Shown piece by piece: positions 50,746 to 58,915 of a DNA stretch of 64,000 bases (positions are counted from its first letter, which is position 1; every line of letters begins with the position of its first letter). The stretch comes from Actinomadura_C sp036008685 (GTDB lineage: Bacteria > Actinomycetota > Actinomycetes > Streptosporangiales > Streptosporangiaceae), in NCBI GenBank assembly GCA_036008685.1, contig DASYNF010000118.1, positions 1 through 64,000 of the forward strand, given 5' to 3'. Below the pieces are notes generated by a model that was given only the letters and a program-made list of their open reading frames with translations, searched no databases and had not been told where the DNA came from. The translations under genes were made by a program, and so were the position numbers.

Positions 50746-51902
50746 TGGAAGACGGGCCTCGGGTGCATCAGGAAGTCGTGATGGGAGATGTTCCACGCGT
50801 AGGCGCCCGCCATCCCGAAGGCCACCACGTCGCCGGCGCGCAGCCGGCCGACCGGGACGTCGCGGGCGAACACGTCCTTCGGCGTGCACAGCTGCCCGAC
50901 CAGGGTCGCCGTTCTCGGCGTGGGGGGACGGCCGCCGTCCGGTCCGGCGGAACCGCCGCGTGGGATGACGGTGAACGGCTGGTCGTGGCCCTTGGTCACG
51001 GGGGTGCGCAGATGGTGGGTCCCGCCACGCAGCACGGCGAAGGCCTCACCGCGGGTCTCCTTCACCTCCAGCACGTCGGTGACGTACCAGCCGTGATAGG
51101 CGGTCACGGCCCGGCCCGGCTCCACGCGGAGCGTCTCGCCGTCCCCGGCGAGCCTCGCCAGCCCCATGCCGTAGGCGGCCCAGTCGAAGCGTGTACCAGG
51201 AGTGCGGTAGTCGACGGCCATTCCGCCGCCCAGGTTGACCTCCGTGCCGCCGACATGCCGTCGGGCCCAGCCGACGATCTTCGCCGCCAGATCGAGCATG
51301 GCCGGCGCGTCCAGGCCGGAGGCCAGATGCGCGTGCACGCCCCGCAGCCGCAGCAGAGGCATGCGGGGGAGCATCCGCAGGCACCGTCCCACGCCGGCCT
51401 CGTCCATCCCGAAGGGCCCGCTCATCGTGAGCGCCGCCCCCTGGACGGTCACGTCCAGGTTGGCGCGCAGCAGCACATCGGCCGAGCGGCCCCCCGCATG
51501 GCAGAGCGCGGACAGGCGCTCGAGCTCCCGCGGGCTCTCGACGTGAAATCGCTCGACGTCCAGCCGCAGCGCCAGCTCCAGCTCGGCATCGGTCTTGCCG
51601 GGACCGCCGAAGGCGAGCCGGATCCCCGGCAGCGTCTCCCGCACGTGGGCGAGCTCGCCTCCTGAGGACACCTCGATCCCGTCGACGTAGGGCTCGAGGA
51701 CCGTGAGCAGGCGCGGGTCCGGGTTGGCCTTGGCCGCGTAGAACAGCTCCACGGTGGGAAGCGCGGCCCGGACGGCGGCCGCGTGCGCGCGTAGTCCGGC
51801 GAGGTCGTAGACGTAGGCCGGAAAGCCCTCGAGCTGCATGATCCGGGAGCGGACCGCGGGCTCCATGAGGGAGGTGGGGTCCGTGGGCCCGGTCGGTTCC
51901 AT
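50730..51902 (-). CDS. Fold type III PLP-dependent decarboxylase of the siderophore operon (PvsE/SbnH-like)
   Basis: A 390-residue alanine-racemase-fold decarboxylase. The PLP Lys is in ELFYAAKANPDP (~residue 58), the phosphate-binding Gly loop in EVNLGGGMAVDY, and the C-domain has GQLCTPKDVFARD with the family's catalytic Cys, then GAYAWNISHHDF. Relatives PvsE and SbnH decarboxylate an amino acid already joined to citrate in vibrioferrin and staphyloferrin B synthesis, and this sits last in such an operon. A lysine/ornithine/DAP decarboxylase is the alternative. ATG 51902 has AAGGGA upstream. Confidence 0.82.
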   Translation of the reverse strand: MEPTGPTDPTSLMEPAVRSRIMQLEGFPAYVYDLAGLRAHAAAVRAALPTVELFYAAKANPDPRLLTVLEPYVDGIEVSSGGELAHVRETLPGIRLAFGGPGKTDAELELALRLDVERFHVESPRELERLSALCHAGGRSADVLLRANLDVTVQGAALTMSGPFGMDEAGVGRCLRMLPRMPLLRLRGVHAHLASGLDAPAMLDLAAKIVGWARRHVGGTEVNLGGGMAVDYRTPGTRFDWAAYGMGLARLAGDGETLRVEPGRAVTAYHGWYVTDVLEVKETRGEAFAVLRGGTHHLRTPVTKGHDQPFTVIPRGGSAGPDGGRPPTPRTATLVGQLCTPKDVFARDVPVGRLRAGDVVAFGMAGAYAWNISHHDFLMHPRPVFHYVGG

Positions 51903-51974
51903 GTCGTGTCCCTTCGTCGCCGCGGGTCGCCGCGGTGGCCGCGGATCGTTGTGAATCGCTGTGAGCCGCTGTGG

Positions 51975-53666
51975 TCAGGGTGTTCCGAACGGGTTCGGGA
52001 CCGGGACGTAGGCGGCGTGGCGGTCGGCGGCGCGCGACCAGCGTGCCCGCAGGTTGGCCTTGCCCGGCAGGGGCGTTCCGGCCAGCAGGGCCCGCAGCCG
52101 TCCCCTCGCCTCCGCGGGCAGGTCGTCCGCGTGGTCGCGGGCATAGTGCTCGATCCGGCGCCGGGCCCGGCGCCAGAGCTCGCCTTCCAGATCGGGATGC
52201 AGGTCGCCGAGGGCGGCCGCGATCTCGGCGAGGTGGTTGACGAACAGGCAGTAGAGGACGCGGTTCCAGCCACGGCCGGCGTCGTAGGTGAGTGCTTCGG
52301 CGACCCGGGCCGGCAGTCCGGACAGGTCCCAGCGGACGCCCCCGGGGCCGGGGACGAGCTTGGTCCCCTCGAGATCCCGGAAGATCACCTGGATCGGGAG
52401 GCCTTCGGCGTCGACCGCGACCAGCACGTTCTGCAGGTGCGGCTCGAGCGCCACCCCGTAGGCCAGGAACGCGTGCAGGACCGGGGGCACGACCAGCCGT
52501 ACATAGGCGTCCCACCAGGTCAGCGCCCCTTCGGCCGAGACGCCGGCCAGCAGCCGGGACAGGGCCGCGGGACTACAGCCGTACGGGTCGGCGAGGGCGG
52601 CCGCGAGCAGCGGCGTGCCCTGGCACCCGCCCACGCCGGACCGGATGATCACGCCGAGCCCCTCGTGGAGCCGCAGGTCCGCGAGCGCCACGCTCCGATA
52701 TCCGGGCTCGGCCAGCAGCGCGCACCCGCCGAACCCGGCGCCGAGCTCGGCGAAGACCGGTCCGAGCAGCCGGCTCAGGGCCACGGCGGCGGTCAGCTCG
52801 TACCAGGAGTTCTTGCGGACGCAGTTGGTGATGCGCACGTGCAGGCTGAACTTGCAGAACACGTCCGCGTCCGGGACGTAGAGCGTCCGGACCGACGAGG
52901 TCGGAGCCGCCTCGGGACCGGCCGGGCCGAGGTCGATCACGGTGCGGGTGGCCAGCGCGGCCCGCAGCATCGGACGGTCGCCGAGGAGGGAGAGCTGCCA
53001 GGGGTGGACCGGGAGGGCGCGATGGCCGGAGGGGACGCGCGGGGCGATCGCGTCCAAGGCGCCGAGATCGCCCTCCTCGGCGACCAGCTCGGACCGGATC
53101 CCCAGCCAGCGGAGCGGGAACCGGACGCCCGCTTCGGGGGCGTAGGGCAGCCACTCCTCGGCGGCCCCCTGTCGCGCCTTGGGGGCCGGGTGGAACCGGT
53201 GTCCCGCGACGAGCGCCTGCTCGGAGTCGATGAAGTCGCGGACGCCCGCGCGGTCACGGACGCCAGCGCACTCCCCGCCGTGATCTTGCAGGTGTTCACG
53301 GGCCTCGATGAGAGCCGCCATGGCCGCCCGCCCCGCGGTGACCTGCCCCGTGAACTCGGGGTTGGCCCGGCCGGTGGCCAGCTCCAGCTCTCCGGCGGCG
53401 AGGTCGGCCAGCCGCGCGGTGTCGAGCGTGAGCCAGCCGGTCCCCTGCTGCTCTTCGATCGGCGGCGTGAGCCGGAAGGACGGGCCGACCGGGATGCGGC
53501 GCAGCACGGCCCGCAGCACCACCCCGACGCGGGGCAGCCGGATGACCAGATGATCACCCTCGTGGCGGACCTGGTCCTCGGGCGTGCACACTTCACGGAC
53601 CAGGCAGTTGAGCAGCGCGATGCCCGCGGCGTCGTCGGCGCTGAGGACAGGGCGGGTCAGGAGCAC
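51975..53666 (-). CDS. NRPS-independent siderophore synthetase, IucA/IucC family (second copy, PvsD-like)
   Basis: A 563-residue NIS synthetase. VAGHRFHPAPKARQG (GHPxHPxxKxRxG motif) is near residue 150; ALPVHPWQ, CKFSLHVRITNCVRKNSWYE, EPHLQNVLVAV and VIFRDLEGTKL form the ATP and carboxylate sites, and the helical ferric-reductase-like C-domain closes it. It adenylates a citrate-type carboxylate and condenses it with an amine or alcohol. GTG 53666 overlaps the upstream synthetase by 10 bases. A 22-bp sequence repeated elsewhere (53279-53300) lies in frame in a linker. Confidence 0.88.
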   Translation of the reverse strand: MLLTRPVLSADDAAGIALLNCLVREVCTPEDQVRHEGDHLVIRLPRVGVVLRAVLRRIPVGPSFRLTPPIEEQQGTGWLTLDTARLADLAAGELELATGRANPEFTGQVTAGRAAMAALIEAREHLQDHGGECAGVRDRAGVRDFIDSEQALVAGHRFHPAPKARQGAAEEWLPYAPEAGVRFPLRWLGIRSELVAEEGDLGALDAIAPRVPSGHRALPVHPWQLSLLGDRPMLRAALATRTVIDLGPAGPEAAPTSSVRTLYVPDADVFCKFSLHVRITNCVRKNSWYELTAAVALSRLLGPVFAELGAGFGGCALLAEPGYRSVALADLRLHEGLGVIIRSGVGGCQGTPLLAAALADPYGCSPAALSRLLAGVSAEGALTWWDAYVRLVVPPVLHAFLAYGVALEPHLQNVLVAVDAEGLPIQVIFRDLEGTKLVPGPGGVRWDLSGLPARVAEALTYDAGRGWNRVLYCLFVNHLAEIAAALGDLHPDLEGELWRRARRRIEHYARDHADDLPAEARGRLRALLAGTPLPGKANLRARWSRAADRHAAYVPVPNPFGTP

Positions 53667-55234
53667 GTGTCGTCCCGGAGATAGTTGGGGCCGGATGGGC
53701 CGTAATGCTTGTTGACGTCCGCGGCACCGGTGCGGGCCTTGCCGACCAGCGTCCCGGCGGTGAGCATGGCCTTGGCCGGCAGCCGGTCCGCGTCGAGGGA
53801 ACGCCGTCGCAGGAATCCGGCGTCGTGCCGGTCGAGGCTCTCGGCCAGCCGGTCTCTGATCATCCGCAGGCCCGTCCGCAACGGCAGCAGGCCGCGGTCG
53901 GCGAGCCCGAAGGCCGGCGCGCCGGCGCACAGGTGCACGGTGATGGTGACGAAGACGCGGGCCAGTGCCTCACGGTCGCGCGTGACCATGCGGCGGTCGG
54001 CGAAGTCGTAGGGCCCGGGGCCGAGCGCCGCGCCGAGCGTGCCCGGATCGACGAGCGCGCCGTCGTTGTCCTTGAGCAGCAGCCGCAGGTCGCGAGGGTC
54101 GTCGCCGAGCACCAGGGACACGTTCTGCTGATGGGCCTCGAGCGCGATGCCGTAGCGCGCGAACAGCAGGACGTGCCAGCCGAACAACGCGGCGAGGTAG
54201 GAGTCGAACAGTTCTCGGACGTCCCACTGCTCGATCACGTGTCCGCCACCGGGTGCCCGGGCCGTCAGCGCGGCCACGGGGACGACGTGGACCGACCGGG
54301 TGCGCGCCGGGAAGCGCCGCACGAGATAACCGAGGTTGGGATCGCCCGCGTGCCCGTACGTCTGCTCGTCGGCGAGCAGCACGCGCGTCCGCGGTTCGCG
54401 CTCGCAGATCCGCCGCAGGATCCGCTGCACGAGCGCGCCGTCGGCGAGAGTGCCGGGGACGATCGTGCGGCGGTTGCGCAGCCCGAGGGTGCTCGTCGGC
54501 AGTGGCAGCTTCAGGTGGGTCCCGCCGTCGACGGCGACCGTGCGCATCGACAGGGTCGGCCGCACGTCGAGGTAGGGCTCGGGAGCGTGGACCAGGGCGA
54601 GATCACGGGGGAGGGACGACATCAGGGGGTGGACGGGGAAGAGGTCGGCGTCGAGTCCGGGCGGCAGGCCCACGTCGGCGGGGGACGGCCACCAGTGCGG
54701 CCGGGTGCCGGCCGTCGTCACCCGGCCGCGCGGGACGGCCGCCCAGCGCAGCCGGAACGCCGGGTGGAACTCCGGCGCGTAACGCCGCAGGTCCTCCTCG
54801 GTCAGCCCGGTCCGGCTGTGCGCGGTCGGATAGACCGGATGACCGGTGAAGGCGGCCAGCGTCTCGTAGTAGGTGCCCGCGCCGCGGCGGTCCGCCGCGG
54901 CGAGCCGGGCCAGGACGCCGTCGTGCTCCCGGGCGTGCAGCCGCATCGTGGCCAGCGCCTCCCGGCACTCGGCGTCGAACGCCGCCACGTCGTCCCGGGG
55001 GTCGGCGAGCCGCCGTACCGCCGCGCGGACGACGTCGAGCCGTAGCCCGTCCTCGGGGACCACGGTGTGCTCGGTCAGGAAGCGGGCCGGGCGGAGCCGT
55101 ACGTCCGGACCGCCGGGCAACCGCAGCCGGTCGCCCTGGACGTGCCTCCGGAGGCCGCCGTAGTCCTCGCGCAGCAGCGCGTCGAGCACCCGGGCGGCCA
55201 GCGTGGCCTCGCAGTGGATGTCCGCCGGGGTCAC
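53657..55234 (-). CDS. NRPS-independent siderophore synthetase, IucA/IucC family (first copy, PvsB-like)
   Basis: A 525-residue NIS synthetase. FPVHPLMSS, THLKLPLPTSTLGLRNRRTI, EAHQQNVSLVL and LLLKDNDGALVDPG match the family's active-site blocks. The first motif is altered: FTGHPVYPTAHSRTG has Tyr and His where GHPxHPxxKxRxG has His and Lys. GTG 55234 shares a GTGA overlap with the ATP-grasp gene; the frame is open 15 codons further. It acts with the second synthetase to join citrate to its partners. Confidence 0.86.
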   Translation of the reverse strand: MTPADIHCEATLAARVLDALLREDYGGLRRHVQGDRLRLPGGPDVRLRPARFLTEHTVVPEDGLRLDVVRAAVRRLADPRDDVAAFDAECREALATMRLHAREHDGVLARLAAADRRGAGTYYETLAAFTGHPVYPTAHSRTGLTEEDLRRYAPEFHPAFRLRWAAVPRGRVTTAGTRPHWWPSPADVGLPPGLDADLFPVHPLMSSLPRDLALVHAPEPYLDVRPTLSMRTVAVDGGTHLKLPLPTSTLGLRNRRTIVPGTLADGALVQRILRRICEREPRTRVLLADEQTYGHAGDPNLGYLVRRFPARTRSVHVVPVAALTARAPGGGHVIEQWDVRELFDSYLAALFGWHVLLFARYGIALEAHQQNVSLVLGDDPRDLRLLLKDNDGALVDPGTLGAALGPGPYDFADRRMVTRDREALARVFVTITVHLCAGAPAFGLADRGLLPLRTGLRMIRDRLAESLDRHDAGFLRRRSLDADRLPAKAMLTAGTLVGKARTGAADVNKHYGPSGPNYLRDDTCS

Positions 55235-56400
55235 CGGGAGATCCGCCAGGTGCGGGTGGACCTGAACCTGGCGACGCACTCCTCGACGCGGTCCCGGCGT
55301 GGGCCGATGGCCCTGATCGTGCCGAGGTAGTCGCGGTTGGTGTGGGTGAGTGTGATCGCGTCACCGGGGGAGCGCTGCGGCCGGTAGCTCAGCCGCACGC
55401 CGTCCTCCGTCCGGTCCACGGCGCCGGGCGCGTCGTGGAGCGTTCCCGAGCGTTCGGCGAGCACGTAGTCCACGACCGCGTGCCCGCTCCCGCCCGCTCC
55501 GCCGTGATCTCGCAGAGGTTCGCCCAGGTGGATCCGCAGGACGTGTTCGAACAGCGGGACGCCCAGGAGGTCGGCCAGCAGGAAGTCGCAGTGGTCCCCG
55601 ATGATCCGGTAGTTCACCTCGATCAGGCGGGCCCGCCCTCCGTACACCACGAACTCGGTGTGGCAGGCGCCGAACCCCACGCCGAGGGCCGCGAGCAGTC
55701 TCAGGACCTCGCCGGTCCCGGCCGGGGGAGCGGCCCAGTCCATGCGCCGCTCGACGAAGTACGGCGGCGGGGACAGGGTGGTGCGGAACGAGCCGAGCAC
55801 CCGGGTCTCGTGGCCGTCACCGATCGTTTCGAGCGTGTGGAGGTCACCGGGGAGGTGCTCTTCGACGATCATCGGGTCGTCGCGGGTGATCTCCCGACGG
55901 CGTGCCGCGAGTTCGCGTTCGTCGGCGACCAGCACCACGTCCTCGCTGGCCACCCCCTCGCGCGGCTTGAGGACGAGCGGATACGGGGCATCGGCGGGCA
56001 CCTGGTCCGCCGGTGCGGTGAACACCGGGTCGAGGGCCGCGAGATGGCGCCGCATGAGCGCCTTGTTCTTCGTACGGGTGGCGGCGCGCCAGTCCTTGCC
56101 GGGCACGCCGAAATAGGCGGCGGCCAGCGCGGCCGGCGCCTGCAGGTGGTCGCTGTTGGAGAAGATCGCGTCCGGGGTTCTCCGGACCGCCTCGACGATC
56201 GCCCGGTAGTCGGTGACCTGGCAGGCCATGATCTCGGGGCCGGGCGCACCGCGCTCGGCGCGGGCGTAGACGTCCGCATGGTCGGCGGGCCGGTCGGTGA
56301 GCACGGTCACCTCGAGCCCGAGGGCCGCCGCGGCCGGAAGGAATCCGTGCGTGACCGAGTCGGTCACCTTTCCCGCGACGAGATAAAGCCGGTCGGCCAC
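55231..56400 (-). CDS. ATP-grasp ligase of the siderophore operon (PvsA-like)
   Basis: A 389-residue carboxylate-amine ligase. The N-domain begins LYLVAGKVTDSVTHGFLPAA; the ATP-grasp region has KNKALMRRHLAAL, YPLVLKPREGVASEDVVLV, MIVEEHLPGDLHTLETI and LIEVNYRIIGDHCDFLL, carrying the metal Glu and Asn. In the vibrioferrin cluster the ATP-grasp gene pvsA also comes first. GTG 56400 has AAAGG upstream and lies 16 bases from the iron box, so this gene leads the operon. Confidence 0.87.
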   Translation of the reverse strand: MADRLYLVAGKVTDSVTHGFLPAAAALGLEVTVLTDRPADHADVYARAERGAPGPEIMACQVTDYRAIVEAVRRTPDAIFSNSDHLQAPAALAAAYFGVPGKDWRAATRTKNKALMRRHLAALDPVFTAPADQVPADAPYPLVLKPREGVASEDVVLVADERELAARRREITRDDPMIVEEHLPGDLHTLETIGDGHETRVLGSFRTTLSPPPYFVERRMDWAAPPAGTGEVLRLLAALGVGFGACHTEFVVYGGRARLIEVNYRIIGDHCDFLLADLLGVPLFEHVLRIHLGEPLRDHGGAGGSGHAVVDYVLAERSGTLHDAPGAVDRTEDGVRLSYRPQRSPGDAITLTHTNRDYLGTIRAIGPRRDRVEECVARFRSTRTWRISR

Positions 56401-56416
56401 GGCCGGGCCTTTCTTG

Positions 56417-56435
56417 TGAGGTAAGCCTTACCTAA
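56417..56435 (-). promoter_or_regulatory. IdeR/DtxR-type iron box upstream of the siderophore operon
   Basis: On the minus strand TTAGGTAAGGCTTACCTCA matches the 19-base IdeR consensus TTAGGTTAGGCTAACCTAA at 16 of 19 positions. Two of the three changes are a symmetric pair that keeps the palindrome. It lies just before the ATP-grasp gene and within its likely core promoter, so iron-loaded IdeR/DmdR should repress the operon. Confidence 0.88.
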
Positions 56436-56512
56436 ATTCAGAAGCAACCATAGTGGCCGGGGCCTGCTCGGGGGGTCCAAGACCGAAAACGTGTGTCGGA
56501 CAAGATGGGGGC

Positions 56513-57121
56513 ATGGATCTCGTGGACCGATGGGCCGAGCTGGCCGGCCCGGACACCCGCCGTATCGGAACCGATCTCGCGGCCCGCTATGGCGAGCCGC
56601 ACCGGCGCTATCACACCCGTGAGCACCTCGCGGACGTGCTGGACCTCGTCGACGAGCTCGCGTCGTACGCCGACGACCCCGACGTCGTACGGCTCGCCGC
56701 GTGGTTCCACGACGCCGTCTACGCCCCCGAGCGAGGTGACAACGAGGAGCGCAGCGCGTGGCTGGCCGAGCGGATGCTGACCGACACCGATGCCGGGCCG
56801 GGGGTGATCGCCGAGGTGGCCCGGCTGGTGCGGCTGACGGTCACGCACGCGCCCGGGCCGCGGGACCGCAACGGGCACGTCCTCTGCGACGCCGACCTGG
56901 CCATCCTGGCCACGGGCCCGGACCGGTACGCCGCCTACGCCGCCGCCGTCCGGGAGGAGTACGCCTTCATCCCAGACGATCACTTCGACCGCGGCCGCGC
57001 CGACGTGCTCCGGGGGCTGCTGGAGCTGCCGCGGCTGTTCCAGACCCCGCCTGCTCGGGCGCGGCTGGAAGGGCCGGCGCGACACAACCTCGAGACCGAG
57101 CTGATGCTCCTCGGCGGGTGA
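56513..57121 (+). CDS. HD-domain predicted metal-dependent phosphohydrolase
   Basis: A 202-residue protein of the HD superfamily (COG4339 type): YHTREHLADVLDLV (first His), LAAWFHDAVY (HD pair, residues ~64-65) and VLCDADLAILA (later Asp). Substrate unknown, probably a nucleotide. ATG 56513 follows a weak GGGGGC. It is divergent from the siderophore operon; its upstream region includes that iron box, but there is no sign it is iron-regulated. Confidence 0.82.
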   Translation: MDLVDRWAELAGPDTRRIGTDLAARYGEPHRRYHTREHLADVLDLVDELASYADDPDVVRLAAWFHDAVYAPERGDNEERSAWLAERMLTDTDAGPGVIAEVARLVRLTVTHAPGPRDRNGHVLCDADLAILATGPDRYAAYAAAVREEYAFIPDDHFDRGRADVLRGLLELPRLFQTPPARARLEGPARHNLETELMLLGG

Positions 57122-57192
57122 CCGCACCGTGGCCCCGGAGGCCGGCGCGACCGGTCAACGCCGACCCCCGGCACCGGTCCTGCCGGCCACCC

Positions 57193-57465
57193 TCACCTGC
57201 CGACCCGGATGGGCTTGCGGCGGCGCAGGCCGGCCGCGGTCAGCCGGGTCAGCAGTTCCTGGCAGCCCACCGCCTCCGCGCCCAGTCCGACCGCGGTGTC
57301 GTACAGCTCGGCGGGCACGTCGTAGTGGTCGCGTTCGAAGGCCCGCGGTGGCATCCCCAGCCGGGCCGCGAACGCGTGCAGCTCCTCGAAGGACAGGTCG
57401 CTCACCATGTGCGACCACACGCGCCCCCGTGCAGGCCAGAGCGGCCGGTCGATGAGGATCGTCAC
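57193..57465 (-). CDS. DUF4031 family protein
   Basis: A 90-residue protein matching DUF4031 throughout: TILIDRPLWPARGRVWSHMVSD at the start, ELHAFAARLGMPPRAFERDHYDVP in the middle and a basic C-terminus. GTG 57465 is where homology begins. No function is known. It is divergent from the M20 peptidase gene, with a 49-base gap that must hold both promoters. Confidence 0.8.
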   Translation of the reverse strand: MTILIDRPLWPARGRVWSHMVSDLSFEELHAFAARLGMPPRAFERDHYDVPAELYDTAVGLGAEAVGCQELLTRLTAAGLRRRKPIRVGR

Positions 57466-57514
57466 GGGACTAGAGTGCCATGGAATCCGAAATAACTTGC
57501 AGGGGCGCACACCT

Positions 57515-58915
57515 ATGGATGTAAGCGAGTACATATCGGCCAACCGGAGCGGGTTCCTCACCGCCCTGAAGGAGTGGCTGGCCATCCCCTCCATCTCGGG
57601 CGACCCCGAGCACCACGCCGATGTGCGCCGGTCGGCCGAATGGCTCGCGCGGCACCTGGCGGAGACCGGCTTTCCCACCGTCGAGATCTGGGAGACCGGC
57701 GGACTTCCGGCCGTCTTCGCCGAGTGGCCGGCCGGGGATCCGGCCGCGCCGGCCGTCCTGGTCTACGGACATCACGACGTGCAGCCGGTCGAGCCGCTCG
57801 AGGAGTGGGAGACCGAGCCCTTCTCGCCCGTCGAAAAGGGCGATCGGCTCATCGGCCGGGGCGCCTCCGACGACAAGGGGCAGATCTTCGTCCACACCCT
57901 CGGCCTGCGGGCCAACCTCGCCGCCTCCGGCCGCACCGCCCCGCCCGTCACCTTGAGGCTGCTGGTCGAGGGCGAGGAGGAGTCCGGGTCGCCCCACTTC
58001 GCCGAGCTGCTGACCAGGCACAAGGAGCGTCTGCGCTGCGACGCCATCGTGGTCAGCGACACCTCGATGTGGGCCGCGGACGTCCCCTCGATGTGCACGG
58101 GCATGCGAGGGCTCACCGAGGCCGAGATCTCGCTGTACGGCCCAGAGCATGATCTGCATTCGGGTTCGTTCGGCGGTGCGGTCCCCAACCCGCTGCACGC
58201 CATGGCGGCACTGCTGGCCGGACTCCATGACCAGGATGGCCGGGTCACGCTCCCGGGCTTCTACGACGACGTCGTCGAGCTCACCGACGAGGAGCGGGAG
58301 CTGCTGGCCAGGCTGCCGTTCGAGGAGAGCGAGTGGCTCGCCACGGCGGGGGGGAGCCGTGCGGCGTACGGCGAGGCCGGGTTCTCCACACTCGAGCGGA
58401 TCTGGGCCCGCCCGACCGCCGAGGTCAACGGGATGTGGGGCGGCCACACGGGCCCCGGTGGAAAGACCATCATCCCCCGCGAGGCACACGCGAAGGTGTC
58501 CTTCCGGCTGGTCGCGGGGCAGGATCCGCAGAAGGTCCAGCAGGCGGTCACCGACTATGTGGCGGCGAACACGCCGGCGGGTATCCACGCGGATGTGAAG
58601 ATCCCCGGTCCGGGCGTACGCCCCTGCTTCTCGCCCATCGGCTCGCCGGGCGTACGCGCCGCCAAGCGGGCCATGGAGAAGGCGTTCGGCACCGAGGTGC
58701 TGTTCACCCGTGAGGGCGGCAGCGGCCCCGAGGCCGACCTGGCCGACATCATCGAGGCGCCGCTGATCTTCGTCGCGGTCGGCCTGGACGATGACCGGAT
58801 CCACGCGCCCAACGAGAAGGTGGAGATTCCCCTGCTGCTCAAGGGGGCCGAATCCGTGGCCTATCTCTGGGACGAGCTCGCGCGGAGCCTGCGCCCGGAC
58901 GGAGCCGGCCGGTGA
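57515..58915 (+). CDS. M20-family metallopeptidase (dipeptidase)
   Basis: A 466-residue enzyme. Zinc ligands and catalytic residues are in VLVYGHHDVQPV (~residue 90), GRGASDDKGQ (~124, bridging Asp), LLVEGEEESGSP (~157, general-base Glu), DTSMWA (Asp) and the late DRIHAPNE (His). A dimerisation lid lies between. It is the CNDP-like subgroup that hydrolyses dipeptides. ATG 57515 has AGGGGCG upstream. The stop overlaps the nudC start (GTGA). Confidence 0.92.
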   Translation: MDVSEYISANRSGFLTALKEWLAIPSISGDPEHHADVRRSAEWLARHLAETGFPTVEIWETGGLPAVFAEWPAGDPAAPAVLVYGHHDVQPVEPLEEWETEPFSPVEKGDRLIGRGASDDKGQIFVHTLGLRANLAASGRTAPPVTLRLLVEGEEESGSPHFAELLTRHKERLRCDAIVVSDTSMWAADVPSMCTGMRGLTEAEISLYGPEHDLHSGSFGGAVPNPLHAMAALLAGLHDQDGRVTLPGFYDDVVELTDEERELLARLPFEESEWLATAGGSRAAYGEAGFSTLERIWARPTAEVNGMWGGHTGPGGKTIIPREAHAKVSFRLVAGQDPQKVQQAVTDYVAANTPAGIHADVKIPGPGVRPCFSPIGSPGVRAAKRAMEKAFGTEVLFTREGGSGPEADLADIIEAPLIFVAVGLDDDRIHAPNEKVEIPLLLKGAESVAYLWDELARSLRPDGAGR

